This document shows positions 16,671 to 25,091 of a stretch of DNA of 64,000 nt, piece by piece. Source of the DNA: Hymenobacter tibetensis (GTDB lineage Bacteria > Bacteroidota > Bacteroidia > Cytophagales > Hymenobacteraceae). The stretch covers positions 4,395,001 to 4,459,000 of the forward strand of contig NZ_CP094669.1 in the NCBI RefSeq assembly GCF_022827545.1, read 5' to 3'. Each line of letters opens with the position of its first letter. Position 1 is the stretch's first letter. Position numbers and translations under genes: made by a program. The notes beneath the pieces are model-generated. The model did not search any database and was not told where the DNA came from. It saw only the letters and a program-made list of their open reading frames with translations.

Positions 16671-17085
16671 AGAAAAGCGGAAGTAAGAAATATTCAATGA
16701 GTGCCTTCTATACGGCAGAAAGGTCATTCCAAGTTACTGTCTGTCATTAGCGCTGTTCCTAAGTAATAATAAAGCAATAGAGCGAGCAATTCAATGAGGT
16801 TTGGGACAAGCACGGAGCCCGCTGTACATATCTATTAGTATTTAATTGATATGATAGTTTATTTCAATATAGTATCTGGTTAAATTTCCAGCTAATTATA
16901 TCTCACCTCAGTCAGCGAGCAGGCATTGCTTCTCTAGCAGTACAATCTCTTTTTGATTGCTAGTATAAGGAACACTAGTCTGCTTGCTTTGCTGAGGTTA
17001 GTTATCCGATGACTTGCACTTTGCTCTGCTCCATAGCTGGAATTAACTGGCTTTTGTGTGCATTATTTTTGTCAACCAATACTTT
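16671..17085. other. AT-rich non-coding spacer (415 bp)
   Basis: The middle (about 16820-16900) is strongly AT-rich and holds no open frame of note. It separates the divergent ankyrin (-) and T9SS cargo (+) genes and probably contains both promoters; I did not find an exact TAnnTTTG box. Confidence 0.5.
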
Positions 17086-18786
17086 ATGAAAAGCTTCTTT
17101 TTACTCGCCTTTATTAGCCTTACTCTGCCTGCCACTGCACAGACGGCTCCCACTGTAACTGGAAGTTCACCTGCCCGCAATGCTATTGCTGCGCCGCGTG
17201 CCTCAAATGTTGCCGTTACATTCTCACAAGCGTTAAGTAGCAATGCCTCTACTAGCCAAGGGGCACTTAAGCTATTTAGTAACCAGCGAGATGGTAAGCT
17301 GACTGGTACTACGGCTGTGAATAGTAATACTGTGTCATTTGATCCCAGGTTCAGCTTCAAACCAGGGGAAGTGGTGAGCGTAACGACAACGACAGCCATT
17401 CGGAACACAGCAGGACAGCAACTAGCACGGCCCTTTGTGTATCAGTTCACAGCTGCGGTGGCCGGCGGCACGGGTACGTTTGGCGGGGGAGCCGATGTAA
17501 TGGTTGGAGGTGGGGCGGATTCTGTAATCCCAGCCGACGTGGATGGCGATGGTGACTTAGATCTGCTTACCCCATGCTTTTTCGACAATGCAGTGAGCGT
17601 TCGGTTTAACAACGGGCATGGTGTATACAATAACATAGGAACAGAAGTACCAGTCGGAACCGGACCGGAAGATTTAATAGTAGCAGACTTAGACGGCGAC
17701 GGCGACTTGGATATAGTGACAGCTAATTACCGTGCTTACAGCGTTAGCGTCCGCTTCAATGCAGGGGATGGCACTTATGGCGGAGGCTCTGATTTTGTGG
17801 TAGGGCGGGCTACCTATAGCGTAACAACAGCAGACGTAGACGGTGACGGCGACCTAGACCTGCTAGCGGCTAATCCTAATAGTGGTACAGTTAGTGTCCG
17901 GCTCAATGATGGAGCTGGGTCGTTCAGTGGTCAATTGAATGTGTTGGTGGGAACTACCAACCAAAGTGTGGAGGCAGCAGATGTGGACAACGACGGCGAC
18001 ATAGATATTATATCGGCTGCTCTTGTAGATAACGAGGTTAATATTCGTTTGAACACTGGCCTAGGAACGTATAATGGAGGATCCAACGTAGCAGTAGGGA
18101 ATTATCCCGCTGATCTTTGCACAGCAGATATAGACAATGATGGTGACTTGGACCTACTCACTGCCAACCAAACAGGTAACTCAGTTAGTGTACGGTTTAA
18201 TAATGGGCAAGGGACGTTCAGTGGCGGCACCGATATTCCAGTGGGCGCCTACACGTCAGGCTTAGCTTTAGGTGATATAGATGGGGACGGCGACTTAGAC
18301 CTGCTCACGGCAAACCTACAGAGTCCACAACTAAGTGTGCAGCTCAACAGCGGCACCGGTGTTTTCAGTGCTGCTCCTAACGTTCAAATTGGAAATAGCC
18401 CTAATAGCGTAGCTCTTGACGACATAGACAATGACGGTGACTTAGACTTGCTAACAACCACCGGTAACCGGGTCGTTACGCGCTTCAATGGGGGTAGCGG
18501 TCCGGCACTAGCTACCACTCCCACGTTGCTTCAATTGTTTGGAGTAGCCTATCCTAACCCTGCCCACGCTCGCACTATGGTTCAGGTATCTGCAGTTGCT
18601 GGTGCAACTCAAGCTAAGTTTACCTTAACAGATGCACTGGGGCGAATGGTCTATACCAGCACTGCACCGCTACCAACTAGCGGCCTAAGCCAAGAATTAG
18701 ATTTAACTGGCTTGGCTCCAGGCTTATACGCGCTACGTGTGCAAGCCGGCCCAACCTATACAGTACGACAATTAGTGGTCGAGTAG
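17086..18786 (+). CDS. T9SS-secreted protein with Ig-like domain and seven FG-GAP repeats
   Basis: 567-aa secreted protein. Start at ATG 17086 gives the signal peptide MKSFFLLAFISLTLPATAQ. Next is a bacterial Ig-like domain (about 20-120: 'PTVTGSSPARNAIAAPRASN', 'FKPGEVVSVTTTTAIRN'). Seven FG-GAP/VCBS-type repeats follow, each with a D-x-D-x-D-G-D calcium-type loop, such as ADVDGDGDLDLL and ADIDNDGDLDLL, predicting a beta-propeller. The last about 80 residues are a type IX sorting domain (VAYPNPAHARTMVQV ... GLAPGLYALRV), so it should be exported across the outer membrane and attached or released. Adhesion or polymer binding is possible. The gene is less GC-rich than its neighbours. Confidence 0.9.
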   Translation: MKSFFLLAFISLTLPATAQTAPTVTGSSPARNAIAAPRASNVAVTFSQALSSNASTSQGALKLFSNQRDGKLTGTTAVNSNTVSFDPRFSFKPGEVVSVTTTTAIRNTAGQQLARPFVYQFTAAVAGGTGTFGGGADVMVGGGADSVIPADVDGDGDLDLLTPCFFDNAVSVRFNNGHGVYNNIGTEVPVGTGPEDLIVADLDGDGDLDIVTANYRAYSVSVRFNAGDGTYGGGSDFVVGRATYSVTTADVDGDGDLDLLAANPNSGTVSVRLNDGAGSFSGQLNVLVGTTNQSVEAADVDNDGDIDIISAALVDNEVNIRLNTGLGTYNGGSNVAVGNYPADLCTADIDNDGDLDLLTANQTGNSVSVRFNNGQGTFSGGTDIPVGAYTSGLALGDIDGDGDLDLLTANLQSPQLSVQLNSGTGVFSAAPNVQIGNSPNSVALDDIDNDGDLDLLTTTGNRVVTRFNGGSGPALATTPTLLQLFGVAYPNPAHARTMVQVSAVAGATQAKFTLTDALGRMVYTSTAPLPTSGLSQELDLTGLAPGLYALRVQAGPTYTVRQLVVE

Positions 18787-18925
18787 TAGGTAAGCTTTAC
18801 ATCTTGCTAGGTAACTAGGTAGCCAACTTGTTGAATAATCCTCGAAAAGGAAAAAGAACACTGCTACCAGACAAATGCGCAGTTTGTGCGTTTAGCAGGT
18901 GGTTTACCATCATACCTGTACCCAC

Positions 18926-19714
18926 ATGGATTTGCAACTCACCAATAAAGTAGCATTAGTCACGGGCTCCACGGCCGGCATCGGGTTGGCTATTGCGCGC
19001 CGCTTGACCGCCGAAGGAGCCGAAGTTATCCTTACGGGCCGCACCGAAGCCCGCTTGCAGGAAGCCCAAGCCACTATTCTGGCCGAAACGCCCGGCGCCA
19101 CCGTGCGCGGCGTAGCCGTTGACTTCAGCCGGTCTGAGCAAGTGGATTATCTGCTGATTCAAGTGCCCACTGTGGATATCCTTATCAACAACGTGGGCAT
19201 TTTCGAGCCGAAGCCCTTCGCTGAAATTCCGGATGCAGACTGGCTGAAATTCTTCGAGGTGAACGTGCTGAGCGGCGTACGGCTTTCGCGGCAGTACTTC
19301 CCGCTGATGCTACAAAAGGATTGGGGCCGCATCCTGTTCATCTCCAGCGAATCGGCCCTCCAGATTCCCGAGGAAATGATTCACTACGGTACCACCAAAA
19401 CGGCTCAACTGGCGGTAGCCCGTGGCTTGGCTGAGCTTACGAAGGGCACCAACGTCACCGTCAATTCGGTGCTGCCAGGCCCCACGGCCTCGGAAGGAGT
19501 CGAGGACTTTCTGCAAAAAATGTCAGCTGAAGGCAAAAGCAAAGAGGAAGCCGAGCGAGAGTTTTTCCAGAATGCCCGGCCTTCTTCCCTGCTCCAGCGC
19601 TTTGCCACCACCGACGAAGTAGCCAACATGGTGGTGTACCTCGCCAGCCCCCTGGCCTCCGCTACCAACGGCTCGTCTGTGCGGGTGGATGGTGGCACGG
19701 TGCGTAGTATTTAA
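18926..19714 (+). CDS. SDR-family oxidoreductase
   Basis: 262-aa short-chain dehydrogenase/reductase using NAD(P)H. Start at ATG 18926 (MDLQLTNKVALVTGSTAGIG). The Rossmann motif TGSTAGIG is at about 14-21, the structural NNVG motif follows, and the catalytic tetrad is visible as Ser in FISSESALQI with Tyr and Lys in HYGTTKTAQ. The C-terminus ends in the usual 'NGSSVRVDGGTV'. A 3-oxoacyl-ACP-reductase-like fold; the substrate is not defined. It has its own strong terminator at 19740-19785. Confidence 0.93.
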   Translation: MDLQLTNKVALVTGSTAGIGLAIARRLTAEGAEVILTGRTEARLQEAQATILAETPGATVRGVAVDFSRSEQVDYLLIQVPTVDILINNVGIFEPKPFAEIPDADWLKFFEVNVLSGVRLSRQYFPLMLQKDWGRILFISSESALQIPEEMIHYGTTKTAQLAVARGLAELTKGTNVTVNSVLPGPTASEGVEDFLQKMSAEGKSKEEAEREFFQNARPSSLLQRFATTDEVANMVVYLASPLASATNGSSVRVDGGTVRSI

Positions 19715-19739
19715 GCTGTAGCAGCAACCAGGCTTTATC

Positions 19740-19785
19740 AGAAAGGCCGTTCATGCCCGAGCAATTGGGCATGAACGGCCTTTCT
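19740..19785. terminator. Perfect hairpin between convergent genes
   Basis: 19-bp perfect arms (19740-19758, 19767-19785) with an 8-base loop end both the SDR gene (+) and the J-like gene (-), which converge here. Confidence 0.85.
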
Positions 19786-19799
19786 GCTATGATGAATAC

Positions 19800-20558
19800 T
19801 TAGTACAGTATCAGCAGCACCACGGCCACTATCCACAGCAGCATACCAACCACGGCTGTGTTCACGCGCAATTCCGCTGGCCGCTTCGGCAGCACCCCTA
19901 CCACGGCCACGCCTAGCAGCACCATGGGCAGCAGGGCCAACGGTCCGCTGTAGATGCCCCCACCATACGGCTCGAACGGAGCAGGGCCGTCGGGCGAGGT
20001 GGGAGAACTGACTTTACGCACTACGCGCAGCAAGGGCGTGCGCCATACCGTTACCCGTTGGCCTTCGCGGGCCCGGTGCGCAATGGCGCTCGGCAGCCGG
20101 AATTTGGTGTGCGGCGTGCTGATATCGTAAGCCATTTGGGGGTTGGACACTGAAGAGCCTATTGACACTATGGCCCGGGCAAGTACGAGTTCATGCGGGT
20201 ACTCACGCAGAGGCAAAGCCCAGTCGAGCGCCAACAGCAGACAAAACGCAAGCAAGCCCCAGTTCACCCACCGGGCCTTGGGAGCGGCTTGCGCCAGTAG
20301 CACTTTGGTTGGGTCTGGCGGACGCTTGGGAGGCGCAAACGACTCGGGTTCCTGCTGCATCAGCCGGTCGTATGCCCAGCGCCGCCGCGGATCGGCCAGG
20401 ATTTGATAGCCAGCGTACGCTGTTTGAAGCCGTTCGTTTAGTGCCGGATCCACGATAGCGCGCCGGTAGATACGGGCGTGCAACTGCCGATATGCCCGCT
20501 CAATTTCAGCAACGGACGCCGTATTCGCGACCCCCAAGACATAGTAATAATTCTGCAT
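19800..20558 (-). CDS. J-domain-like membrane protein lacking the HPD motif
   Basis: 252 aa. Residues 1-70 follow a DnaJ J-domain layout (MQNYYYVLGVANTASVAEIE, 'AYRQLHARIYRR', then 'ILADPRRRWAYDRLM' which matches the usual 'VLSDPxxRxxYD'). However, the His-Pro-Asp tripeptide needed to stimulate DnaK is absent; the loop reads 'IYRRAIVDPALNERL'. After a linker come one transmembrane helix (about 98-115), a soluble domain, and two C-terminal helices (about 200-250). It is therefore a J-like membrane protein of unknown role, possibly a pseudo-J adaptor that binds but does not activate Hsp70. Annotation as DnaJ would be misleading. Confidence 0.75.
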   Translation of the reverse strand: MQNYYYVLGVANTASVAEIERAYRQLHARIYRRAIVDPALNERLQTAYAGYQILADPRRRWAYDRLMQQEPESFAPPKRPPDPTKVLLAQAAPKARWVNWGLLAFCLLLALDWALPLREYPHELVLARAIVSIGSSVSNPQMAYDISTPHTKFRLPSAIAHRAREGQRVTVWRTPLLRVVRKVSSPTSPDGPAPFEPYGGGIYSGPLALLPMVLLGVAVVGVLPKRPAELRVNTAVVGMLLWIVAVVLLILY

Positions 20559-20796
20559 AAAGTGAAGCTATCCTTGCGAAGTCATAATATATATCGAACG
20601 GCGCTGAATAGCAATACTTTATTATGGCATTGCAATTTTCTCAGCCATACCCTTGAATTACTCTACTCAGCTATTGCTTGTATTGGTACGCCTAATTCAT
20701 CTTACACACGCTTTACATACGGCTTAGCAAGTATTCTCGGCCGGAAGTAGCGTTCTTGGATTGTGGTACCTTACTATTCCAGCTGACACCTGCTTT

Positions 20797-21585
20797 ATGA
20801 AGCGCACGCCTATACTTTGGGGGATGGTCCTGCTTGGAAGTGCTTGCGCCTCCACTCCTCAGTTGACGCAACTTTCCACCCCTTCCAGCCCAAAAGCCAC
20901 AGCTCCATTCAGCGGTATCACAACCGACAGCCTACGGTTACAGGACCCTACCCGCAAACGTTTAGTTCCGGTAGTGACGTATGCGCCAGCCATTCCCCAA
21001 ACCCATCAGCCGCGCCTTAAGGTAGCCTTGCTCAACCATGGGTACGGCGGCAAAAACACCGACTATTCTTTTATAGCCCGCAACTTGGTGGCGCACCACT
21101 ACTTTGTGGCCAGCATTCAGCACGAGTTGCCCGGTGACGAACCCATAGCCAACACCGGCAACCTACTGGAAACGCGCAAACCACATTGGCAGCGTGGCGT
21201 TGAAAACATGCATTTTGTGCTAACGGAGCTACGACGCCGGCAGCCAGGGCTAGACTACCGTCACTTGCTGCTGGTAGGCCATTCCAACGGCGGCGACATG
21301 GTGATGCTCTTCGCGGCCGAGCACCCAGCCCAGGTGCAGCGGGTGGTGTCGTTGGATAACCGCCGGATGCCGTTGCCACGGACGCGGCGGCCACGGGTAC
21401 TCTCTCTACGGTCCAGCGACCAGCTACCCGACAGCGGCGTGCTTCCTTCCCCAGCAGAGCAAGCGAAGCTAGGAACGCAAATCGTTTGGCTGCCGGCTAC
21501 CCGGCACAACGATATGTGGGACGGCGCCACTCCCGCCCAGCAGCAGGAAATGAACGCCTACATTTCGCGCTTCTTGGAAAAGTAG
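20797..21585 (+). CDS. Alpha/beta-hydrolase lipoprotein
   Basis: 262 aa from ATG 20797. MKRTPILWGMVLLGSACAS is a lipoprotein signal (lipobox GSAC), so the enzyme is membrane-anchored and faces the periplasm or cell surface. The alpha/beta-hydrolase core has the oxyanion-type 'LLNHGYGGKNTDY', the nucleophile elbow GHSNGGD (Ser), and a late His in 'LPATRHNDMWDG'. The acid is probably an Asp in the DNRR/SSD region. Resembles chlorophyllase/PET-hydrolase-like esterases in layout; substrate not known. Confidence 0.83.
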   Translation: MKRTPILWGMVLLGSACASTPQLTQLSTPSSPKATAPFSGITTDSLRLQDPTRKRLVPVVTYAPAIPQTHQPRLKVALLNHGYGGKNTDYSFIARNLVAHHYFVASIQHELPGDEPIANTGNLLETRKPHWQRGVENMHFVLTELRRRQPGLDYRHLLLVGHSNGGDMVMLFAAEHPAQVQRVVSLDNRRMPLPRTRRPRVLSLRSSDQLPDSGVLPSPAEQAKLGTQIVWLPATRHNDMWDGATPAQQQEMNAYISRFLEK

Positions 21586-21596
21586 CGTGCCAGCTA

Positions 21597-22763
21597 CTAC
21601 CCTATGGCCCGTATCAGTTGCCGACGCAGCCAGGGCCAGCGTGCTGCCCGCACTACTAGGTTCACTACCCACGCTTTGCCGGCCAGAAAACGCATTAGGC
21701 GGTAGCGCTGGGCTAGTTCCCGGCTTATATGTTGGCTTACCTGCCGAGCGTAGTCCGCCAGATACTCGGCATCGAAGCGCTGGGCGTTGAAACACCGTCC
21801 CACTTGGGCGGCGGCCAGGATGCCGCTTTGCACGGCCTTATCAATACCGTGGCCCTGGAGTGGGTCAATCAAAGCGGCGGCGTCGCCACACAGCAATAGG
21901 CGGGGGCCGTGCACCGGCCGGGCGCTACCTCCCAGCGGCAGGCCGAACCCCGTAATGGAAGACAACGCCACTGCCCCGGCGAAGCGCGGCGCCAAGTGCG
22001 GATGGGTGGCCAGCAACTCGCTCAGCTCTTGTTTTAGGTTGAGTCGGCGGGCGGTTATTTCTTCGGACAGTACGCCAAACCCAACGTTGTATACGCCGCC
22101 CCCAACCGGGAACACCCAGCAGTAGCCGGCACGGTATGCACGCAAGAAATAGAAATCGGAAGTGTTTTCGGGCGCATCGGCCACGCCTTTGTAGTAGGCG
22201 CGCACGGCGGCACAATGGTAGGCTCTATCGAGCGGAACATGCGGCGACAGCGCCCGAGCTACCACCGAATGCGCCCCGTCGCAGCCAATAACCAAGGCCG
22301 CCCGAAGCGGCGGCTGGCTGGTGCGCGTGGGCACGAGCGTGACGCCCTCCGCGTCGGTGCGCACGCTACGAATGGCGTAGTCTTCCAGCACGGTGGTAGC
22401 GGTGTGTTGGCGTACTAGGGTCAGCAAGGCGGCATCAAAATGCAGCCGCGGGCTATTGAACGCCGGATTGTGCCAGTTGATACGCAGTTCCTCACCGCTT
22501 GGGGCCAGCAAGCGGCTGTGCGTGGTAGGAGCTTGGTGCGCCGCCAGCAACGCTCGTAGCTGTGTGCTATACGTGGGGTCGAGGCGGGCAAGGTGCTTGA
22601 GCGTAGGGCTCGGAATAGCGTCGCCGCAGATTTTGTCGCGCGGAAAACGAGCTTTATCAATCAAGGCTACTCGTAGGCCACTGTGGCGCAACGCCAACGC
22701 ACAGGCCGTGCCCGCTGGCCCGGCGCCCACAATAACAACGTCGTATTCATTGGTAACAGGCAC
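21597..22763 (-). CDS. Geranylgeranyl-reductase-family FAD flavoprotein
   Basis: 388-aa FAD-dependent oxidoreductase of the geranylgeranyl reductase / PHBH-like family. The start is a GTG at 22763 (no in-frame ATG fits the domain). The dinucleotide fold GAGPAGTACALALRHSGLRV sits at residues about 12-31, followed by 'RFPRDKICGDAI', a family hallmark. 'GCDGAHSVVARAL' is the middle motif and 'LLCGDAAALIDPLQGHGIDK' the second FAD site. Such enzymes reduce isoprenoid chains (menaquinone side chains, lipid or carotenoid precursors); the actual substrate is inferred only from family. No neighbouring isoprenoid genes are present. Confidence 0.88.
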   Translation of the reverse strand: MPVTNEYDVVIVGAGPAGTACALALRHSGLRVALIDKARFPRDKICGDAIPSPTLKHLARLDPTYSTQLRALLAAHQAPTTHSRLLAPSGEELRINWHNPAFNSPRLHFDAALLTLVRQHTATTVLEDYAIRSVRTDAEGVTLVPTRTSQPPLRAALVIGCDGAHSVVARALSPHVPLDRAYHCAAVRAYYKGVADAPENTSDFYFLRAYRAGYCWVFPVGGGVYNVGFGVLSEEITARRLNLKQELSELLATHPHLAPRFAGAVALSSITGFGLPLGGSARPVHGPRLLLCGDAAALIDPLQGHGIDKAVQSGILAAAQVGRCFNAQRFDAEYLADYARQVSQHISRELAQRYRLMRFLAGKAWVVNLVVRAARWPWLRRQLIRAIG

Positions 22764-22820
22764 AAACGAAAGTAAGGTGAAGCCGCCGCTTATAGAATGC
22801 GACCTGGCTCAGCACGAATG

Positions 22821-22940
22821 TAGCGCGGAAGCCACCGGAAATCTGTTCCGCAACAAGCAAGGCGAGTTCCTGCACGTTGGTGCAGCACCAGATACTAGCT
22901 TTATTCGTCACAGAACGAATTTCCGGTGGCTTCCGCGCTA
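22821..22940. repeat. 22-bp perfect inverted repeat with 76-bp spacer
   Basis: TAGCGCGGAAGCCACCGGAA (22821-22840, plus AT) is repeated in exact reverse complement at 22919-22940. The spacer between arms carries a smaller hairpin (TGCAC...GTGCA). It lies outside genes, and its size (120 bp) and terminal inverted repeats are MITE-like. No second copy was found in the window. Confidence 0.65.
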
Positions 22941-22946
22941 CGGTTC

Positions 22947-23609
22947 TTATCCTTCAATAGCCTCCTGCAAGTACTCACAGAAAGGCTGCATGGCGCGAAA
23001 AGCAGCGGGCACGTACGTATCGAGGTCGAGGTGCCGTGCCGTGGCATCTGGCACCTGATGGCTTACCACGAAGCTTTTATACTTCAGCAGCTCGATTTCG
23101 GGGTGGTCGACGGGATACCCGGTAGGGGCTTTTTTTAGCTTGTCGCCCCCCACTTCGGTGAAGTATTTCCGAAACCCGGGGGCTTGCAGCAGGCGGTGGA
23201 GCGCATCTCCGTTGTAGTCGATTTCCTGGCGGATACGCGCCAGCTGCTCTTTTTCGGGCTCATACAGCCCCCCGGCCAGCAAGGTCTGGCCGTTGGGCCC
23301 TAGCTGCACATAGTAGCCGGGCCCGTTACCAGACTTACCGCCGCCAGAAAAGTAAGCACTGAAATGGGTTTTGTAGGGCCGCTTGTCGCGCGAGAAGCGC
23401 ACGTCGCGGTAGATGCGGAAGATGCACTTCTTGGGTTCTAGCCCCACCAGAGTGGAATCGTGAGTGGCTAGTTGCTTCAGCCAGCGCCCAACCGCGGCTT
23501 CAAACTCTAGTCGTAGCTGGTCGTAGGTGGCTTTGCGAGCCTGAAACCAGTCTCGGTCGTTGTGCTCACGGAGTTCGGTAAGGAAATCGAAGAGCAAAGG
23601 CGTATTCAT
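22947..23609 (-). CDS. DUF2461-family protein
   Basis: 220-aa protein matching DUF2461 (also called TIGR02453). Family features: start 'LLFDFLTELREHNDRDWFQA', then 'IFRIYRDVRFSRDKRPYKTH', 'GPGYYVQLGPNGQTLLAGGL', and the C-terminal 'LKYKSFVVSHQVPDA'. The start was set at the ATG at 23609 instead of the TTG two codons upstream. Soluble, no signal; function unknown in the family, although conserved Arg/Lys/His positions suggest a binding or enzymatic pocket. Confidence 0.9.
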   Translation of the reverse strand: MNTPLLFDFLTELREHNDRDWFQARKATYDQLRLEFEAAVGRWLKQLATHDSTLVGLEPKKCIFRIYRDVRFSRDKRPYKTHFSAYFSGGGKSGNGPGYYVQLGPNGQTLLAGGLYEPEKEQLARIRQEIDYNGDALHRLLQAPGFRKYFTEVGGDKLKKAPTGYPVDHPEIELLKYKSFVVSHQVPDATARHLDLDTYVPAAFRAMQPFCEYLQEAIEG

Positions 23610-23634
23610 AAGCAATAGTGCAGGAGAGCGGAAA

Positions 23635-23655
23635 AGCCCAGTCCGGGACTGGGCT
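23635..23655 (-). terminator. Hairpin terminator after the DUF4174 gene
   Basis: Self-complementary AGCCCAGTCC/GGACTGGGCT; on the minus strand the stem is followed by TTTT. It lies 37 bp past the stop of the leftward DUF4174 gene. Confidence 0.7.
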
Positions 23656-23691
23656 GCGAGTATAAGTGAATCAGAGAGGACCTGGTTTTTA

Positions 23692-24144
23692 CTACGGCTT
23701 ACTTTTGCGCATTTCCTGCTGCCGCATCGGCATTACATCAATCGTTGAAAACAAAGAAGCTGGGGCCACGGGCTCGGTTTCGCGGCGCTTGGGGCCGCCG
23801 TCCTTCCCAATGAGCACCACCGTAAACGTGGTAGCTGGCACCCGAATGTTTTCCGACAGATAGTTCTTGTCGGCACTGGAAAGCTGGCTGAACACCACCT
23901 CATGCACCAGCAGGTCGCGGGCCTGAAGGTCGGCACGCGCGGGCGCTAACAACTGCCGTTGGCGCAACAGCGAAGCGTCGTCGGGACTAGGCGCACAGAC
24001 TAGCAACACGCGTTTCTGCCAGCGGCTGGTTTTCATCAGCTTCGCCAACGAGGGGGCAGTACCGCCAGATTGTGCTTCTACCATAGGAGTGCATATAAGC
24101 AGGCCACCCAAAAGCAGCAGCCAGCGAATCGAGAAAAAACACAT
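23692..24144 (-). CDS. DUF4174-family exported protein
   Basis: 150-aa exported protein. A signal peptide (about 1-25, ending MVEAQ) precedes the DUF4174 domain, recognised by 'RVLLVCAPSPDDASLLRQRQ' and the strongly conserved FTVVLIGKDGGPKRR near the C-terminus. The fold resembles a thioredoxin-like domain without the redox Cys pair. Periplasmic; function of the family is unknown. A terminator follows. Start ATG at 24144 agrees with the signal peptide. Confidence 0.88.
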   Translation of the reverse strand: MCFFSIRWLLLLGGLLICTPMVEAQSGGTAPSLAKLMKTSRWQKRVLLVCAPSPDDASLLRQRQLLAPARADLQARDLLVHEVVFSQLSSADKNYLSENIRVPATTFTVVLIGKDGGPKRRETEPVAPASLFSTIDVMPMRQQEMRKSKP

Positions 24145-24397
24145 AATCGGACGGAGTAAGAAGACAGGCAGTTAACGAAGAATACTGCTCTTGAGGTCTA
24201 TCTTTCTGTGGAGAAGCTCACACCGCCGCCTATTCTATCAAGAACCGAATACGAATAGCAAGCATACGCCGTTGAAAGCTAGCTTTATAGCACCGTCGCC
24301 CTTTTGGCCCCAACGAAGACACGCAGTGCTTGCAACCGTTGGCGGGTGCTGCTAGCTCCGCTTATTACTTGTACTCGTCTCTTTATACTATCTGCTT

Positions 24398-25048
24398 ATG
24401 CATTTCGCTGCCATTATTACGAAAGCAAGCTGCGCAACTGGGGTAGCGTTAGTGGTTCATCTGTCCGCTGTGGCCCAAGGCTCGGACTCCACGGCTGCCA
24501 CAGCAGCGGCCCGGCCCGCTGGCTCTGGCACCCTAGTTAAACTTGGCACCGGCTTAACCCCCGGCCTCGAGTACAACTCTTATTACCGTAGGCTTTTCGC
24601 TCCGTTAGTACTCGGCGCGGAGCACCACCTCACGCCGGCTGTTTCGGTGTTTGCCAATGCATTCGGCGGCTTCAACACAGGTCGGCGGCTGCGTTTCGCT
24701 GATGGTTCACGTTCCTCTATTATCGGTGAATACGGGTTCGATGCGGGCGGGCGCTACTACTACAATCAGGAGAAGCGTCGGCAGAAAAGCCGGGCCACTG
24801 GGCCGTTTGTGGGCAACTACGTCGGGCTGCACGCTACGGCCGTTTACAGCAACACCACTTACTATGCGCATCGGTATTCTTCTCTAACGGCTATATGGGG
24901 AATGCAACGCCGCATCGGCAAATACGGCTGGTTCGATGCGTACGCTGGCTTAGGAATCGGTTACGAACCTTACTTCAATTCCTCTGACCACTATGACCCT
25001 GTCCCGGAAGTAGGTATCAAGTTCAGCTTAGGCGGCCGTGTCAGGTAA
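24398..25048 (+). CDS. Predicted outer-membrane barrel protein
   Basis: 216 aa. An N-terminal signal-like stretch (to about residue 27, ending AVAQ) is followed by alternating aromatic/hydrophobic strands: 'LGTGLTPGLEYNSYYRRLF', 'VSVFANAFGGFN', 'IIGEYGFDAGGRYYYNQE', 'FVGNYVGLHATAVYSN', 'IGKYGWFDAYAGLGIGYEP', and a final 'VGIKFSLGGRVR'. This is the pattern of a small (about eight-strand) outer-membrane barrel. No specific family is recognised. Nothing in the neighbours indicates a role. Confidence 0.7.
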   Translation: MHFAAIITKASCATGVALVVHLSAVAQGSDSTAATAAARPAGSGTLVKLGTGLTPGLEYNSYYRRLFAPLVLGAEHHLTPAVSVFANAFGGFNTGRRLRFADGSRSSIIGEYGFDAGGRYYYNQEKRRQKSRATGPFVGNYVGLHATAVYSNTTYYAHRYSSLTAIWGMQRRIGKYGWFDAYAGLGIGYEPYFNSSDHYDPVPEVGIKFSLGGRVR

Positions 25049-25091
25049 GCGCTAGCACAGCAGGCGGGATTATAGTACAGCATTAGTCTCC

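Noticed and set aside
20478..20750. 90-codon frame upstream of the alpha/beta-hydrolase lipoprotein
   Set aside because: Overlaps the J-like gene, no ribosome-binding or domain evidence.
22393..23058. 221-codon frame crossing the inverted repeat between 22821 and 22940
   Set aside because: Overlaps two real genes on the opposite strand and runs through the repeat; no domain.
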